From the NCBI GenBank assembly GCA_949130485.1, contig OX422192.1:6074085-6138084 (forward strand): DNA of 64,000 nt. Direction: 5' to 3'. The translations under genes and the position numbers were made by a program. The stretch comes from Agelas oroides (taxonomy: Eukaryota > Porifera > Demospongiae > Agelasida > Agelasidae). The notes under the pieces were generated by a model. The model did not search any database. It was not told the origin of the DNA and was given only the letters and a program-made list of their open reading frames with translations. Positions 1 to 9,520 of this stretch are shown here, in pieces (within the stretch, counting starts at the first letter, position 1; each line of letters begins with the position of its first letter).

Positions 1-330
1 AGCCGCGGCTAGTTCACGCGGCACACGAACGCGTGTACTAATAATTCCCGCCGACGCTTACTGAGCTATCTCTAAGGGTGTACGTGTTCTAAGACTCGTT
101 TCCACGGCTGACAGCAGGACTGAGAGGCTACGCGTACTACTATACCAGCGTCTATCAGGCCTAGCTGAATCGCCCACATGTACCTTATTCAGCCGTCGTT
201 GCTATCCGCCGGCTTCCCAAAGAAATAAACGCCGCCCTCGAATAGTAGCCGCCCTCGATTAGTAGCCGCACTAAAACGAACAGCGAAAAAATAGTAGCCG
301 CGGCGTCTGATCGAAGAAATGCGGTATTTC
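1..330 (-). repeat. Partial TIR element (MITE-like)
   Basis: Reverse-complement relative of the element at 14.43-14.85 kb. Both share repeated blocks reading ATTCGAGGGCGGC and an outer end resembling CGTATTTCTTC. The left end is cut by the window edge. No coding capacity is evident, so it looks like a non-autonomous DNA element inside the gene 1 intron that follows the S2-S5 exon. Confidence 0.6.
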
Positions 331-1238
331 GCGAGTTGGTCTGCACTCGCGAAAGTAAAATTACGTCTGCTACGCACGTTTGGATGGGGCCGCGACACTG
401 CGCTATCGCAAATTGCGAAATTTTTTCGCAAACGTATACGGTATTCTAATACACATACTTGCTCAGACAGGGACGCTTTGATATTAAACTCATCAGCTTC
501 GCCAAAACAAACAAAAAAAAGAATTTGACGTACGCTGGAAACAGCCCCCACCCCCCCCCCCCGCTTATAATTGCCAGTGCTTTGAAGCTTGTGTGCTTGC
601 ATTCGATGCATATCTGGCAGTTACAAATACACAACTCAATTTTTGCTCTTTGCTCCATGGATCAACTGTCGAGTACTCGAGTAAAATGATGCACTAGAGC
701 TATATCTCCAATCATCATACAATACAAGCTAGTCTGGTTATCTAAAAGACAGGAGATGCATATTGCACGATTATTATCAATGCATTTACAATGCAACCAC
801 ACAAGCATATAAATTGCAGTTTTGGGCTTGTGTTGCAGTTTAACTACAGTGCAGAATAGGTTACACTTACTGCCTGCATGATCATAGCTGAACACAGATA
901 GTGTGACCTATTGCTTATGTATGCAAGCATCAAGGCACCATATAATGTAACAAAGAGATTACTTCTGCATTGTCATTATAACTGATACCTATATTTCTGG
1001 TGTTCAGCTGTTATAACAGCTGTTAGTTGTAGCGTTCCATAACAGTTGTTACTGACAGTTTCCAACTGCCAATGAAATTAATGGATGTTGATTACCAATT
1101 GCAGCTACAATCGATATTCATGTGGGATAAATTAACTAGAAGAGTTATATTATAGCTTTAATTCATAACCATAAGTAATGAACACAGTAATAAACAGACA
1201 CTGCAGTCTGATTGCTCAGGTATGCATAATTAACTTAC
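331..1238. other. Intron sequence of gene 1 after the S2-S5 exon
   Basis: No gene is visible. Bases from about 580 to 1230 match the same intron of the paralogue near 52.8-53.6 kb, for example the shared run GCTCCATGGATCAACTGT. This is duplicated intron, not coding sequence. A C-run lies near 548-563. Confidence 0.6.
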
Positions 1239-1657
1239 CATCTCATCTGGTTCAGAGAACAGCATGTAGAATGCCAGAGCAAATGCAATCATCAGCAACA
1301 AAGCAAGAAATGCAATCTTCAGAAAAGATTGGACAATATTTATGAACATCAGAATGTAGACCCCTGTCACATGCCATTTTTGAAGAAATGATATTAGTCC
1401 AATCCAGCTCAGAAATACAGCAGCAACTCCTGTTTGCCACTGCCAGTTGTAAACACAGAGGCAAGGAGTTGCAAACACAGATGTGAATATTATGGAGCAC
1501 AGGTACAGGGGGATCTCCAACCAGTTGACCCAGTCCTGCATGTATTCCAGTGGATGCCTGCACAGTTGGGTCAGCTCTATTGCAAGTCGAAAGATTGCAG
1601 TTACAATAGTGAATATAGCACCAAGGAAGAGGAATCGGTAGTCATCAATGGTCAGAT
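1239..1657 (-). CDS. TRPA-like channel gene 1, S2-S5 exon
   Basis: This exon encodes S2 to S5 of a TRPA-type cation channel in the plasma membrane. On the minus strand it follows an acceptor reading TTTAG, starts with two bases completing a codon, runs 139 open codons and ends at a GTAAGT donor. Visible features are S2 starting LTIDDYRFLFL, S3 within NWLEIPLYLCSIIF, the conserved WQW before S4, S4/S4-S5 with FLSWIGLISFLQK, and S5 with FLALLLMIAFALAFYML. The paralogous exon at 53,642-54,060 has the same 419-nt length and phases. The WQWQxGxxAVFLxWI pattern is typical of the TRPA family. The pore exon should lie left of base 1. A TRPA subtype cannot be assigned. Confidence 0.9.
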
Positions 1658-1722
1658 CTAAATGATATGAGAATAAATGTTACCCCAAGCCTGAGATTTT
1701 TATAAAACTGTAACAGTCCCAC

Positions 1723-1776
1723 CTCCACAGTCCTCTGGTGTTGTCCCATTGAATGTTCCATTCAAAACTTCAGTAC
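1723..1776 (-). CDS. TRPA-like gene 1, S1-S2 extracellular loop exon
   Basis: A 54-nt exon with a TTTTGCAG acceptor and a donor after TGTGGAG. It encodes about 18 residues including CTEVLNGTFNGTTPEDCG. Phases match the S1 exon upstream and the S2 exon downstream. The loop has two N-glycosylation sequons (NGT, NGT) and two cysteines, fitting an extracellular S1-S2 loop. The paralogue has the same exon at 54,124-54,177 with NGS and NGT. Confidence 0.85.
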
Positions 1777-2232
1777 CTGCAAAATATGGACAAACCGCTT
1801 TGAGAGATCTAGCTAGGCTGAAAACTTACATAAGTCGAGACATGTAGTCCACCTATCAGTCCTAGTAGCCATAACCAAGGCTGGTGGTGAAAATTCAGAG
1901 GCCTGATGTTATTTACTGTAAACGACAGTAGGTGCTCATGAATAATGATGTTTTTGCTGAGAGAGTGAGAAATAAATAAATGCCTAGAGGCCTCAGCTGA
2001 ATTCGCCAATTCAGCCTGTTTCTAGCTTTGGATGGCGCCAGCACGCGTACCTATCCCTTTACCAGTGGAAAAAAGCACCGTAAGTTAGTAAATGAAACCC
2101 TGGCTGAACTTTGCAAACTTTAAAGGCCCAGTCGTGACATGTAGCAGTCCTAGTAGCCATAACCAAGGCTGGAGGTGAAAATTCAGAGGCTTGATGTCAT
2201 TTACTGTAAACAACAGTAGGTGCTCATGAATA

Positions 2233-2286
2233 ATTCCCTAGAGGCCTCAGCCGAATTCGCCAATTCGGCTGAGGCCTCTAGGGAAT
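2233..2286. repeat. Perfect 25-bp-arm palindrome joining two SINEs
   Basis: Arms 2233-2257 and 2262-2286 are exact reverse complements around a 4-nt loop CGCC. The arms are the GAGGCCTCAG-containing end of two oppositely oriented SINE copies. Confidence 0.9.
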
Positions 2287-2318
2287 GCTGCTTATGTAGT
2301 TTGTCTTCCGCTCCTCTG

Positions 2319-2397
2319 CCAGGGGTCCTAGTGGTTTAATGGTAAGAGTGTCTGACTAGTATTCAGAAGGTCTTGGGTTCGAATCCCAGCTGAATCC
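2319..2397 (+). repeat. tRNA-like SINE head (Thr-AGT-like)
   Basis: The anticodon arm TCTGA/TCAGA has a 7-nt loop CTAGTAT (anticodon position AGT), and the T arm TTGGG/CCCAG has loop TTCGAAT, with a B-box GGTTCGAATCC. The acceptor stem pairs poorly and the D stem is weak, so this is a tRNA-derived SINE promoter head, not a working tRNA gene. Confidence 0.7.
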
Positions 2398-3061
2398 CGG
2401 ATTATTTTCCGTGGATTTATTTCTCAGCAAAAAACATCAGCAAAACCTTGATTATTCATGAGCACCTCTGTTGTTTACAGTAAATGACATCAAACCTCTG
2501 AATTTTCACCACCAGCCTTGGTTATGGCTACTAGGACTGCTAAGAAGACTACATGTCATGACTGGGCCTTTAAAGGTTGCAAAGTTCAGCCAGGGTTTCA
2601 GTTCAGTCCAGCTCTGAAAGAGTGAGAATCAGCTGGAATTTGGCTGAGGCCTCCAGGCAATGCTGCTTATATAGCTTGTCTGTATGAGGTGGGGTAATAT
2701 GTATATTTATTACATACCTCGTATACTCACCCATAGTATTCCCCATAGACCTACATGACTAATATTTTCCCATATTCGATAGTCCGTATCTCATAGCCCG
2801 CGGGGCATATGCTGCGTAGCAACCGCAGCGTGTGCTCTAATTCAAATGCACAGATAGCCGCTGCTGAAACAAAGAATAAACTTTCATTACGGATGAAGAC
2901 GGCATTATTTACTAACTTACGGTACTCTTTTCCACTGGTAAAGGGATCGGTACACATGCTGGCGCCATCCAAAGCTAGAAACAGGCCGACAGCCTGAAGC
3001 TTATTAAATATGCACGCAGCAACGACCTTTGAACCGCGCATGCGCAGTAGCTGTCTGACAG

Positions 3062-3516
3062 ATGTCTAAGGAAGTTACATCCATCATTCGCAAAGCAGAA
3101 CTTGATCTCCTCAAAAGGGACAAACATCTTACCCTGACGGAGGCAAGTAAACATCAATCCCTAAAGCACATCCTGAACATCAATTGTTGGCTGCGTGTAT
3201 GGGACAGGGCTCTGGACAGAGGCTGTGCAGGCACAATAGCCATTCAGAAACTGATCCGATACCTAGCCACACCAGTTTTTAACGACAGATGTCAATACTG
3301 TAACAGGTCTATCAACCCAAATGTCACTTGTGCAGAACATCTGATCATAACTTATCTGCATGGTCATCGAGAACTTTGAAGACTCAGTTTTTGGACTTTC
3401 TAAAGTTATTTCTAACTTATTGTTTTCGTTCCACTCTGCATAGTTGTGTACCTTCATGTTTGTTTATACCATGCATATCCCATGATGGGGCGCAATGAAA
3501 CTTTGAACTTTGAACT
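3062..3516 (+). mobile_element. LINE 3' end fragment
   Basis: An open frame of about 105 codons ends in a Cys/His cluster (RCQYCNRSINPN then CAEHLI) preceded by LRVWDRALDRG, resembling the C-terminal region of LINE ORF2 proteins. It is followed by an untranslated tail ending in a short tandem TTTGAACTTTGAACT, a typical LINE 3' terminus. No reverse transcriptase core is present, so the copy is strongly 5' truncated. The clade is uncertain. Confidence 0.45.
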
Positions 3517-3560
3517 ATTTTCTAGATGCTACTAAAATCAGAGTGGTATATAATAAATCT

Positions 3561-3698
3561 ATTATTTGATGGGTGAGAAGGCAATATGGCAGGATATTGC
3601 ACTCTTGTGCTGTATTTTCACTTGCCTATGGCTCGTGAAAATATGGCCGCACACTCGTGCAATATCCAGCCATATTGCCTTCTCACCCATCAAATAAT
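3561..3698. repeat. 138-bp near-perfect foldback element
   Basis: Outer arms 3561-3602 and 3657-3698 are reverse complements with one mismatch in 42, and the pairing continues inward around TGTATTTTCA/TGAAAATA. A MITE-like hairpin in a gene 1 intron. Confidence 0.85.
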
Positions 3699-3711
3699 AT
3701 ATATTTATATA

Positions 3712-3775
3712 CATAGACAATTTTCCATTTTCACCACAAGTGTGGGGTGAGCATAGCGAGCCCCAATATGAACCT
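3712..3775. repeat. GTGGGGCTCGC repeat end
   Basis: The block GACAATTTTCCATTTTCACC followed by GTGTGGGG recurs at 8,410-8,462, and related GTGGGGC/GCCCCA pieces lie at 9,528-9,575, 55,360 and 56,330. A dispersed repeat terminus with a self-complementary GCGAGC core. Confidence 0.55.
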
Positions 3776-3907
3776 TGCAGACTCTCTTTGACAAGTAGAG
3801 TCAGAAAATTCATATTACAAATTCAGAGCCAACCATACACTGTATCCTTGTTGAACCCGCACTACTTTACACATGCACACACAAAGATATGTGTAGGATG
3901 TGCTTAC

Positions 3908-4082
3908 ATGGTCTTTCCAAAGGACTGTGGACTACAAGTCCAAAAGTTGTCAGAAATGCCAGAAAGATGAGATAGATGAAGAGATTCCCAAAAAAGATAT
4001 ATCGTCCAAACTTCTTCCACTTGTAGGCCAGGAGACTGATTACCAGTGGGTGCTTCATGAGGTTTGAGCAGCCATGCTTCTT
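3908..4082 (-). CDS. TRPA-like gene 1, S1 exon
   Basis: A 175-nt exon between a TTTTCAG acceptor and a GTAAGC donor. It encodes the pre-S1 segment KKHGCSNLMKHPLVISLL, the conserved YKWKKFGR and S1 (GNLFIYLIFLAFLTTFGLVV). HPL-x-KW-xxFGR followed by a hydrophobic helix is a hallmark of TRPA-type channels. The length and both splice phases are identical in gene 2 (58,863-59,037). Confidence 0.9.
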
Positions 4083-4157
4083 CTGAAAAGTTCATATTAC
4101 CAGCATAAGGCTCACAGTCAACAAAGAGTGCAAGATCAGAAACACAGGGGTACTCAC

Positions 4158-4215
4158 AATCAGAAAGAGTGGGTGACTGTGCTTTGTGAATTTCTTTGGT
4201 TGCCAGGACTTAGTA
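4158..4215 (-). CDS. TRPA-like gene 1, 58-nt pre-S1 exon
   Basis: A small exon encoding TKSWQPKKFTKHSHPLFLI. The acceptor is a C-rich tract ending CAACAG; the donor is ATT followed by GTGAGT. Reading through the two flanking 75-bp introns is open in this gene, but the paralogue has stop codons there and the splice sites are conserved, so the spliced form is preferred. HSHPLFLI matches the HPLYLM element before S1 in TRPA proteins. Confidence 0.8.
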
Positions 4216-4290
4216 CTGTTGGGGGGGTAGAGCATCACAATAACTATATAAGCTAGTGAACTCAAGAAAATCTGTGCTCTTGGTATATAC

Positions 4291-4486
4291 CTGGTAACAA
4301 TGTTAGTTGCACCCTCTTCACCTGAGGACTGTTTGTCTGAAGATTTATCGTCCTGGAAGTCCTCAAGGAATTCATAGTTGAACATAACCTTGAGCTTGTG
4401 ACTGTCAGCATGTACCTCTTCTTCCCATGTTGCACCTTCAGTTTTATTGGTTGTAACACATCTACTGAAGACCCTTTCAGCAACAT
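4291..4486 (-). CDS. TRPA-like gene 1, ankyrin-to-S1 linker exon
   Basis: A 196-nt exon after a CATTAG acceptor, ending ACCAG before GTATAT. It encodes DVAERVFSRCVTT, then an acidic linker and KVMFNYEFLEDFQDD. VAExVxxxC followed by FNYEFLED is characteristic of the TRPA linker after the last ankyrin repeat. A serine/glutamate-rich stretch (SSDKQSSGEEG) closes the exon. The paralogous exon 59,247-59,442 has equal length. Confidence 0.88.
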
Positions 4487-5539
4487 CTAATGGGATAAGA
4501 AATGTTGCACTGATCACAACAGCTTAAGGTACTTCATGGGCCTGTAATGTACATATATCCTCTGTGCAACAAAAATGATACCACAATCAAAGTAACTCAT
4601 AAATAAAAAGCAATTCATTCTATACTGACATATTAGTATCTGGCTAAATCTTGTGGCAGTGAGCCATGCAACCTTAGCTATTAGTCTTTGTCTCATGTCA
4701 AGAATCCACTTGTGTGGTGTGCACATGCTGATTGTAGGCAAAGGGTCGATGTGGCTTTGCAAAAAAAGTTTTACATGATGAAAATTTGGATGAGGCAGTT
4801 GATTTTGAAATATTTTTTGAATGTACATGACATAATTTGACAGTTTTTAATCTATAGTTAGTGGTGTCAAGTATGTGAAATATGAATAGTACATGCCTGT
4901 AAACCTCCAAACTTTTCAACAAGAATAGCCACAGTATATCAGCACACAAATATTACTTCGCCTCATTCTGTACTTAATATGAATAGCTACACACAACCAT
5001 AGATAGTTCCCCTTATTTTGCACTTTCTGGAATAAATTTTACGTTCAAATTACTGAAAACCAACCTTCAATTGAGACACCAGTGACAGTTTAGTCAGAAG
5101 TAAATCCAAGCAAAAATGAGTCTGACCTGTAACCTTAGCAGCAAGGATCTGTTGCAGTGTAATCTCTTCATAACCACAACTACCAGCATACCCTTCAACT
5201 TTCAAAAATAAAATTCTGAGTTGTGAGCTGTCAGTACTCTTCTTGTGAAAAAGTTTCTTTACCCTATAAAATAATATTAAGGCTGCCCTATCAACTATGT
5301 CATAGACATTGAAATAGTTACTAGCTAACTGTAGCCTTGTTCCTAGGCATTCACCTCAGCTCTGTTACCTGCAATAATTAGGAATGGGTGTTAGGAGTAC
5401 TGCAACATGTGTGGAAGACTAGGGAATGAAGAGAGACTGTATACTCTTAGTTCAGGACCATAGGCTTGGGCCAAGGAACAACTCCCCCCCCCCCCCCCCC
5501 CTCCCCGCTAAGACAGATTGAGTTCTGCACAGTCTGGCA
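4487..5539. other. Intron, no gene seen
   Basis: The first 450 bases are weakly similar to the gene 2 intron at 59,443-59,710. A C-rich run lies at 5,484-5,510. A short open minus segment near 5,126-5,200 has possible splice-like ends but no counterpart in gene 2 and the wrong phase; I do not call it an exon. Confidence 0.5.
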
Positions 5540-6842
5540 AACGGTGTTCCAGGCTCATCCACACGTGCCTAAAGCTTTTCACCGATCTCTTCTCATTTTA
5601 TATAGCGTAGTGTGAGCTTATCAGCGCACTGTTTGTGCATATGCTTGCATGTACAATTGCATGCTTGTTGAGGACTAGCCCGCTGAGCGAAAATGCTTCA
5701 CACACACTTCATGCACACTTTAAGGGCTTGGTGAAGGGTGAGGCCATTTGGTTCCTTAGGTCCAACTCAAGCCAGGATAACTACGAAAGAACAATCTCAA
5801 CTTTTAGGCATCACCTACTCTGTAGGGGGTACCCTAAAAGTTTTGTTGACCCACTCCTCTCCACAGTTCCATACTCCCTTAGAAACAACTACATCCAACC
5901 TCCTCATACCCCTAACCTCAACCTCTCCTCTAGCCTTAATGTCATCACTCCTTACTCCCCCTCACTTACTCACCTCTATCAAACTCTAACTCATCATTGG
6001 GACCTTATCTCTAAGGACACAAACCTCACACAACTCTTCCCTACTCCACAGCTTTGCTTCAGACAAGAAAAAGCAGTCTCCAACCACCTAGTCTCTGCTA
6101 AGACACTTGGAAGACCCCCTCCCCCTACAACCAACGTCCCACTGCTGATAAGTACAACCGCTAAAAGAGTAAAGCCATGTAATCACCCACTTTGACTAAC
6201 CTGCCCTAAACTACTTTCCTACAATGTCATCCATTCTAGCATTACATGTCAACCCTTCTACCTCACTGATACCTTCACCTGTAAAAGTACCAGTCTTATC
6301 TACTGCATCATCTGTTCTAAATGTTCCAAAATGTACATGTGTGTAGGACAAATTTCTAAATCTCTACTTAATCGCTTTGGCCACCATAGATCTGCAGCAA
6401 AGGAGAAGAGGAAGAGCACCTGGCCCATCTACCATCACTTCAGCTCCAGAGGACACAGCTTCGAGACACATGCGAGAATCCTGCCCCTTGAACATTGCCC
6501 CCCAAACCAGCTCCTATCTCGTGAGATACATTGGATCAGGGTACTTAACACAGTCCTCCCCTTTGGTCTGAATTCCCAGTACTCTATATAGGCCTCCCCA
6601 AGTAACATGAGCATCTAGGCTAGAAACCAAGTCCCTGGCCTGATTGATCCCCCGAGGTAGGTGCTTCCACCCTGATTATTCTAATACCTCTATGTACCAA
6701 CAACATATCGCATTTCCTCCACTCTTCCCTTCTGATACTCTTGTCCCATGTTTATTCCTGTATCAAAGCATTCTTTCCTCTTTCATGTATCATCACTTGT
6801 CAGACAGCCATGGTATATAACGACTCACCTCACAGTCACCAG
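5540..6842 (+). mobile_element. Penelope-like retroelement fragment (PLE-1)
   Basis: Open segments encode KGEAIWFLRSNSS, then LLCRGYPKSF and later a CFRQEKAVSNHLV region, the order seen after the reverse transcriptase core of Penelope-like elements. A further segment at 6,196-6,590 has the CIICSKCSKMY start, VGQ, NRFGHHR and HHFSSRGH pieces expected of the PLE GIY-YIG endonuclease. The RT core itself is missing, so this is a 5'-truncated copy. Frames are interrupted, so it is not active. A hammerhead motif follows directly at 6,845. Confidence 0.75.
6780..6830 (+). promoter_or_regulatory. TATA-like motif before the hammerhead
   Basis: GGTATATAACGACTC (about 6,811-6,825) lies some 30 bases upstream of the hammerhead, where a Penelope-like terminal repeat could hold its promoter. 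The assignment rests on the motif and position only. Confidence 0.25.
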
Positions 6843-6844
6843 TC

Positions 6845-6886
6845 ATCTCCTGAAGAAGACTCATCCCGAAGTCGAAATATTGAGAT
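6845..6886 (+). ncRNA. Hammerhead ribozyme, three-stem candidate
   Basis: In order: stem I 5' strand ATCTC (6845-6849), box CTGAAGA (6850-6856, fits CUGANGA), one unpaired A, stem II GACT/AGTC (6858-6861, 6870-6873), box GAAA (6874-6877), a short self-complementary stem III core (ATAT counting the last A of GAAA), one H-position T, and stem I 3' strand GAGAT (6882-6886), which pairs exactly with ATCTC. Hammerheads with minimal stem III, proposed to work as dimers, are known from Penelope-like elements. The one-base bulge before stem II is unusual. Activity is inferred. Confidence 0.65.
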
Positions 6887-7570
6887 TAAGGTGGCAGGTA
6901 ACCCTGTTACTTTGAAGGTTGACAAACCTGGAATCCAAGCTGATAGATTTCTTTGTCTTGCTAAACTTTTAGCGCGTAATCAGTTTTGGGAGTCTCAAAC
7001 CGTTCACTGTCCGTAAAATTGGGGATTTTCCTCCATTTCCTGTCGGCATTGGCATCCAATAATCAGTTTATAATTAAGTTAGTTAAGATGTGGCCTGGCG
7101 GTACCTTTCATGTGGTGGTCGGAACTTTGAAGATAAGCTCAGATCGACTTAAAAAAAAAACAAAAAAAAAAAAAAAGAAGGAGTTTAGTAGAGTGCTGTA
7201 GTGTCAGTAGCTGTGAGTAGTACGTAGTGCCTGCTTGTGAAAGCAAGCTTGTGTCTAGAAGCAGCAGAAAGGCCACAGTGGCCAAGACTGTACTCATTGG
7301 GCAGGCCCAGGTCTTGCGATCGTATGCCTAGCCTAGTTGGTGACCGTGGCAAGGTGCTTCGAGTGCTGGGCTGGGCTTTAACTAGAATACGCAATTTATC
7401 GTTGGTGCTACACTCTGGTACCCAAGGGAGCTGAACGGTGGTTGTGTGTGGAACAGAGCCGTGAGTTGTTTAGCGACATAAAGGGGAGAGGTGGGGCTAG
7501 TAATGCTTGCTTGCACTCGTGAATGAGCCCTTCCCGTAGACAAGCTGTGAATTTTTTGAAATGTGCATGT
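6887..7570 (+). repeat. Repeat with TTAAGGTGGC end, copy 1
   Basis: It starts TTAAGGTGGCAGGTAACCC and is about 90 percent alike over 670 bp to 8,521-9,193 (my estimate by eye). It contains an A-rich tract at 7,150-7,178 and no convincing protein. The right TIR seen in copy 2 is missing here, so it is truncated or interrupted. Confidence 0.7.
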
Positions 7571-8518
7571 AAAACTAATGGCGAAGAACGCCTGGGGAAG
7601 AGGCTATGTAGGACATCCAATGTATGCCGGTGTTTGTGGAGCAATATACCATGGGTATATGTGTGCTAATCTTGGGTTCATTGTACACACTCTGTGTCAT
7701 TACCGTGAAATAGTAGCTACTGCTGCAGGCAACAAGGGCTCAAAGCATTATATTTGGAGGCGGCTTGAACAGTTGCAAGTTGAGGATGAGGGTTCAACAT
7801 CTTTGTACGAACAAATATATTTCGTTGGTTTCTAGTATCTCCAACTTATTCACATCTTGGCACTGTCTCCTCAGTCACGGTCTATAGTGCATTGATAGTT
7901 GCTGAGCACACACAGCTGTGGAATCAGGATTTTCTCAGCTCAGAGGTATGGAGTCAGGGTGGTGCAGACTACACTGTCAGCCCTATTCCAGAGCACAATT
8001 GTTGGAGTTGTGGTATGGGGTTTTAGAAGCTCTTCTGTAGCTGTTGCTCACGACGGTTACGTATTTCGTCGAGTCACGCAGACCTCTCTGGTTCGGGTCC
8101 TCACAAGCTAATCGCTCTGTCGTTAATACATGCACATGGAGCACTCCCCGTTGGCGGCAGTGTCACGCATCACGTTAGTAATCAGTCTCCGTCTTGCTAG
8201 TCGCGCCTCCCTTTCCTAACCATTTTCAAGTCCCTGTTACGTTGGTTCCCACTGTTCAGCCTTTCTGTCTTCATCGTGTCTTGCTAGTCTTGTCTCTTGA
8301 GCAACAGTGGTCAACATACAATGTAGAAATATTGCATCGCGCACAAATGGGGCAGGATGTATATATACGGAATACGCACGTACCAAACATACCTACATAT
8401 ATATATATAGACAATTTTCCGTTTTCACCACAAGTGTGGGGCTCGCTGCGCTCGCCCCAATAAGTATTCATAGAGCTAATGTGTATAGTTGATTATGTAA
8501 ATATTTATAGTTCTCACT
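7571..8518. other. Spacer between two repeat copies
   Basis: It holds an open frame of 90 codons (7,563-7,835) with no recognised domain and the GTGGGGCTCGC repeat end at 8,405-8,462. No host exon is supported. Confidence 0.4.
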
Positions 8519-9520
8519 ATTTAAGGTGGCAGGTAACCCTGCATTTTCAAGGTCGACAAACCTGGAATCCAAGCTGATAGACTTCTTTGTCTTGTTAAAA
8601 TTTTAGCGCACAGTCCGTTTTGGGAGTCTCAAACCGTTCACTGTCCGTAAAATTGGGGATTTTCCCCATTTCCTGTCGGCATTGGCATCCAATAATCAGT
8701 TTATAATTAAGTTAGTTAAGATGTGGCCTGGCGGTACCCTTCATGTGGTGGTCGGAACTTTGAAGATAAGCTTAGATCGACTTTAAAAAAATAATAAAAA
8801 TAAAACAACACAAAAAGGAGTTTAGTAGAGTGCTGAAGTGTCAGTAGCTGTGAGTAGTGCGCAATGTCTGCTTGTGAAAGCAAGCTTGCGTCTAGAAGCA
8901 GCAGAAAGGCCACAGTGGCCAAGACTGTATTTGTTGAGTAGGCCCAGGTCTTGCGGCCGTATGCTGGTGACCGTGGCCAGGTGCTTTGAGTGCTGGGCTG
9001 GGCTTTAACTAGAATACGCAATTTATCGTTGGTGCTACAGTATGACAGGCAAGGGAGCTCTACGGTGGCTGTGTGTGGAGCAGAGCCGTGAGTTGTTTAG
9101 CGACATAAGGGGGAGAGGTGGGGCTAGTAATGCTTGCTTCCATTCGTGAATGAGCCCCTCCCGTAGACAAGCTGTGAATTTTTCGAAATGTGCATTCATT
9201 TTGGTGCAGTCAAGGTTGTCCATTCCAAGAGTAGTGACAAACATGAGTCTAGCCTGACTTTGAGAGCAGCTTTGAAGAAAAGCTGGCATAGATTGATTTG
9301 AGATACATTGGTGGTTGGGATGCTACCTACAGTGAGCGCGTAGATGCGTCCATCGAGTGGCAATTTTGGGTTCATGAATATATTAATGAGCTACTAAAAC
9401 CCTTTTTAAAATTAGGCAAAGCAAGATTGCCCTAAACCAAACCCTACCTGGTCCTGACTATAACCCAAGTTTATGTTTTCGTTAACCTCCACCGAAAGAC
9501 TTACCCGCCACCTTAATTAA
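8519..9520 (+). repeat. TTAAGGTGGC TIR element, copy 2
   Basis: The left end TTAAGGTGGCAGGTAA and right end TTACCCGCCACCTTAA (about 9,502-9,517) are inverted repeats with one mismatch, so this about 1-kb copy has both ends. It has no transposase; it is a non-autonomous DNA element in a gene 1 intron. Confidence 0.7.

Larger units (their letters stand above)
1823..2700 (+). repeat. Cluster of inverted tRNA-derived SINE copies
   Basis: Two partial copies (about 1823-2016 and 2125-2260) are inverted relative to a more complete copy (about 2285-2700). Shared blocks include the tail TAGTAGCCATAACCAAGGC and the ends reading GAGGCCTCAG. The complete copy carries a tRNA-like head. A shorter relative is at 23,335-23,650. 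The cluster sits in the gene 1 intron between the S1 and loop exons. Confidence 0.75.
2017..2990. repeat. Roughly 80-bp inverted repeat pair bracketing SINEs
   Basis: Sequence 2017-2090 reappears as its reverse complement at 2905-2990; shared stretches include GGCGCCATCCAAAGCTAG and CCACTGGTAAAGGGAT. The pair encloses the full SINE copy. It may be the TIRs of a composite element or a local inverted duplication; no transposase is visible. Confidence 0.6.

Noticed and set aside
5126-5203. Possible extra exon in gene 1
   Set aside because: It would break the phase between exons 12,516 and 4,486 and has no paralogue in gene 2.
5484-5510. C- and G-runs (also 548, 15,348, 54,650, 55,838)
   Set aside because: Simple low-complexity tracts, common in such introns; no structure beyond the run.
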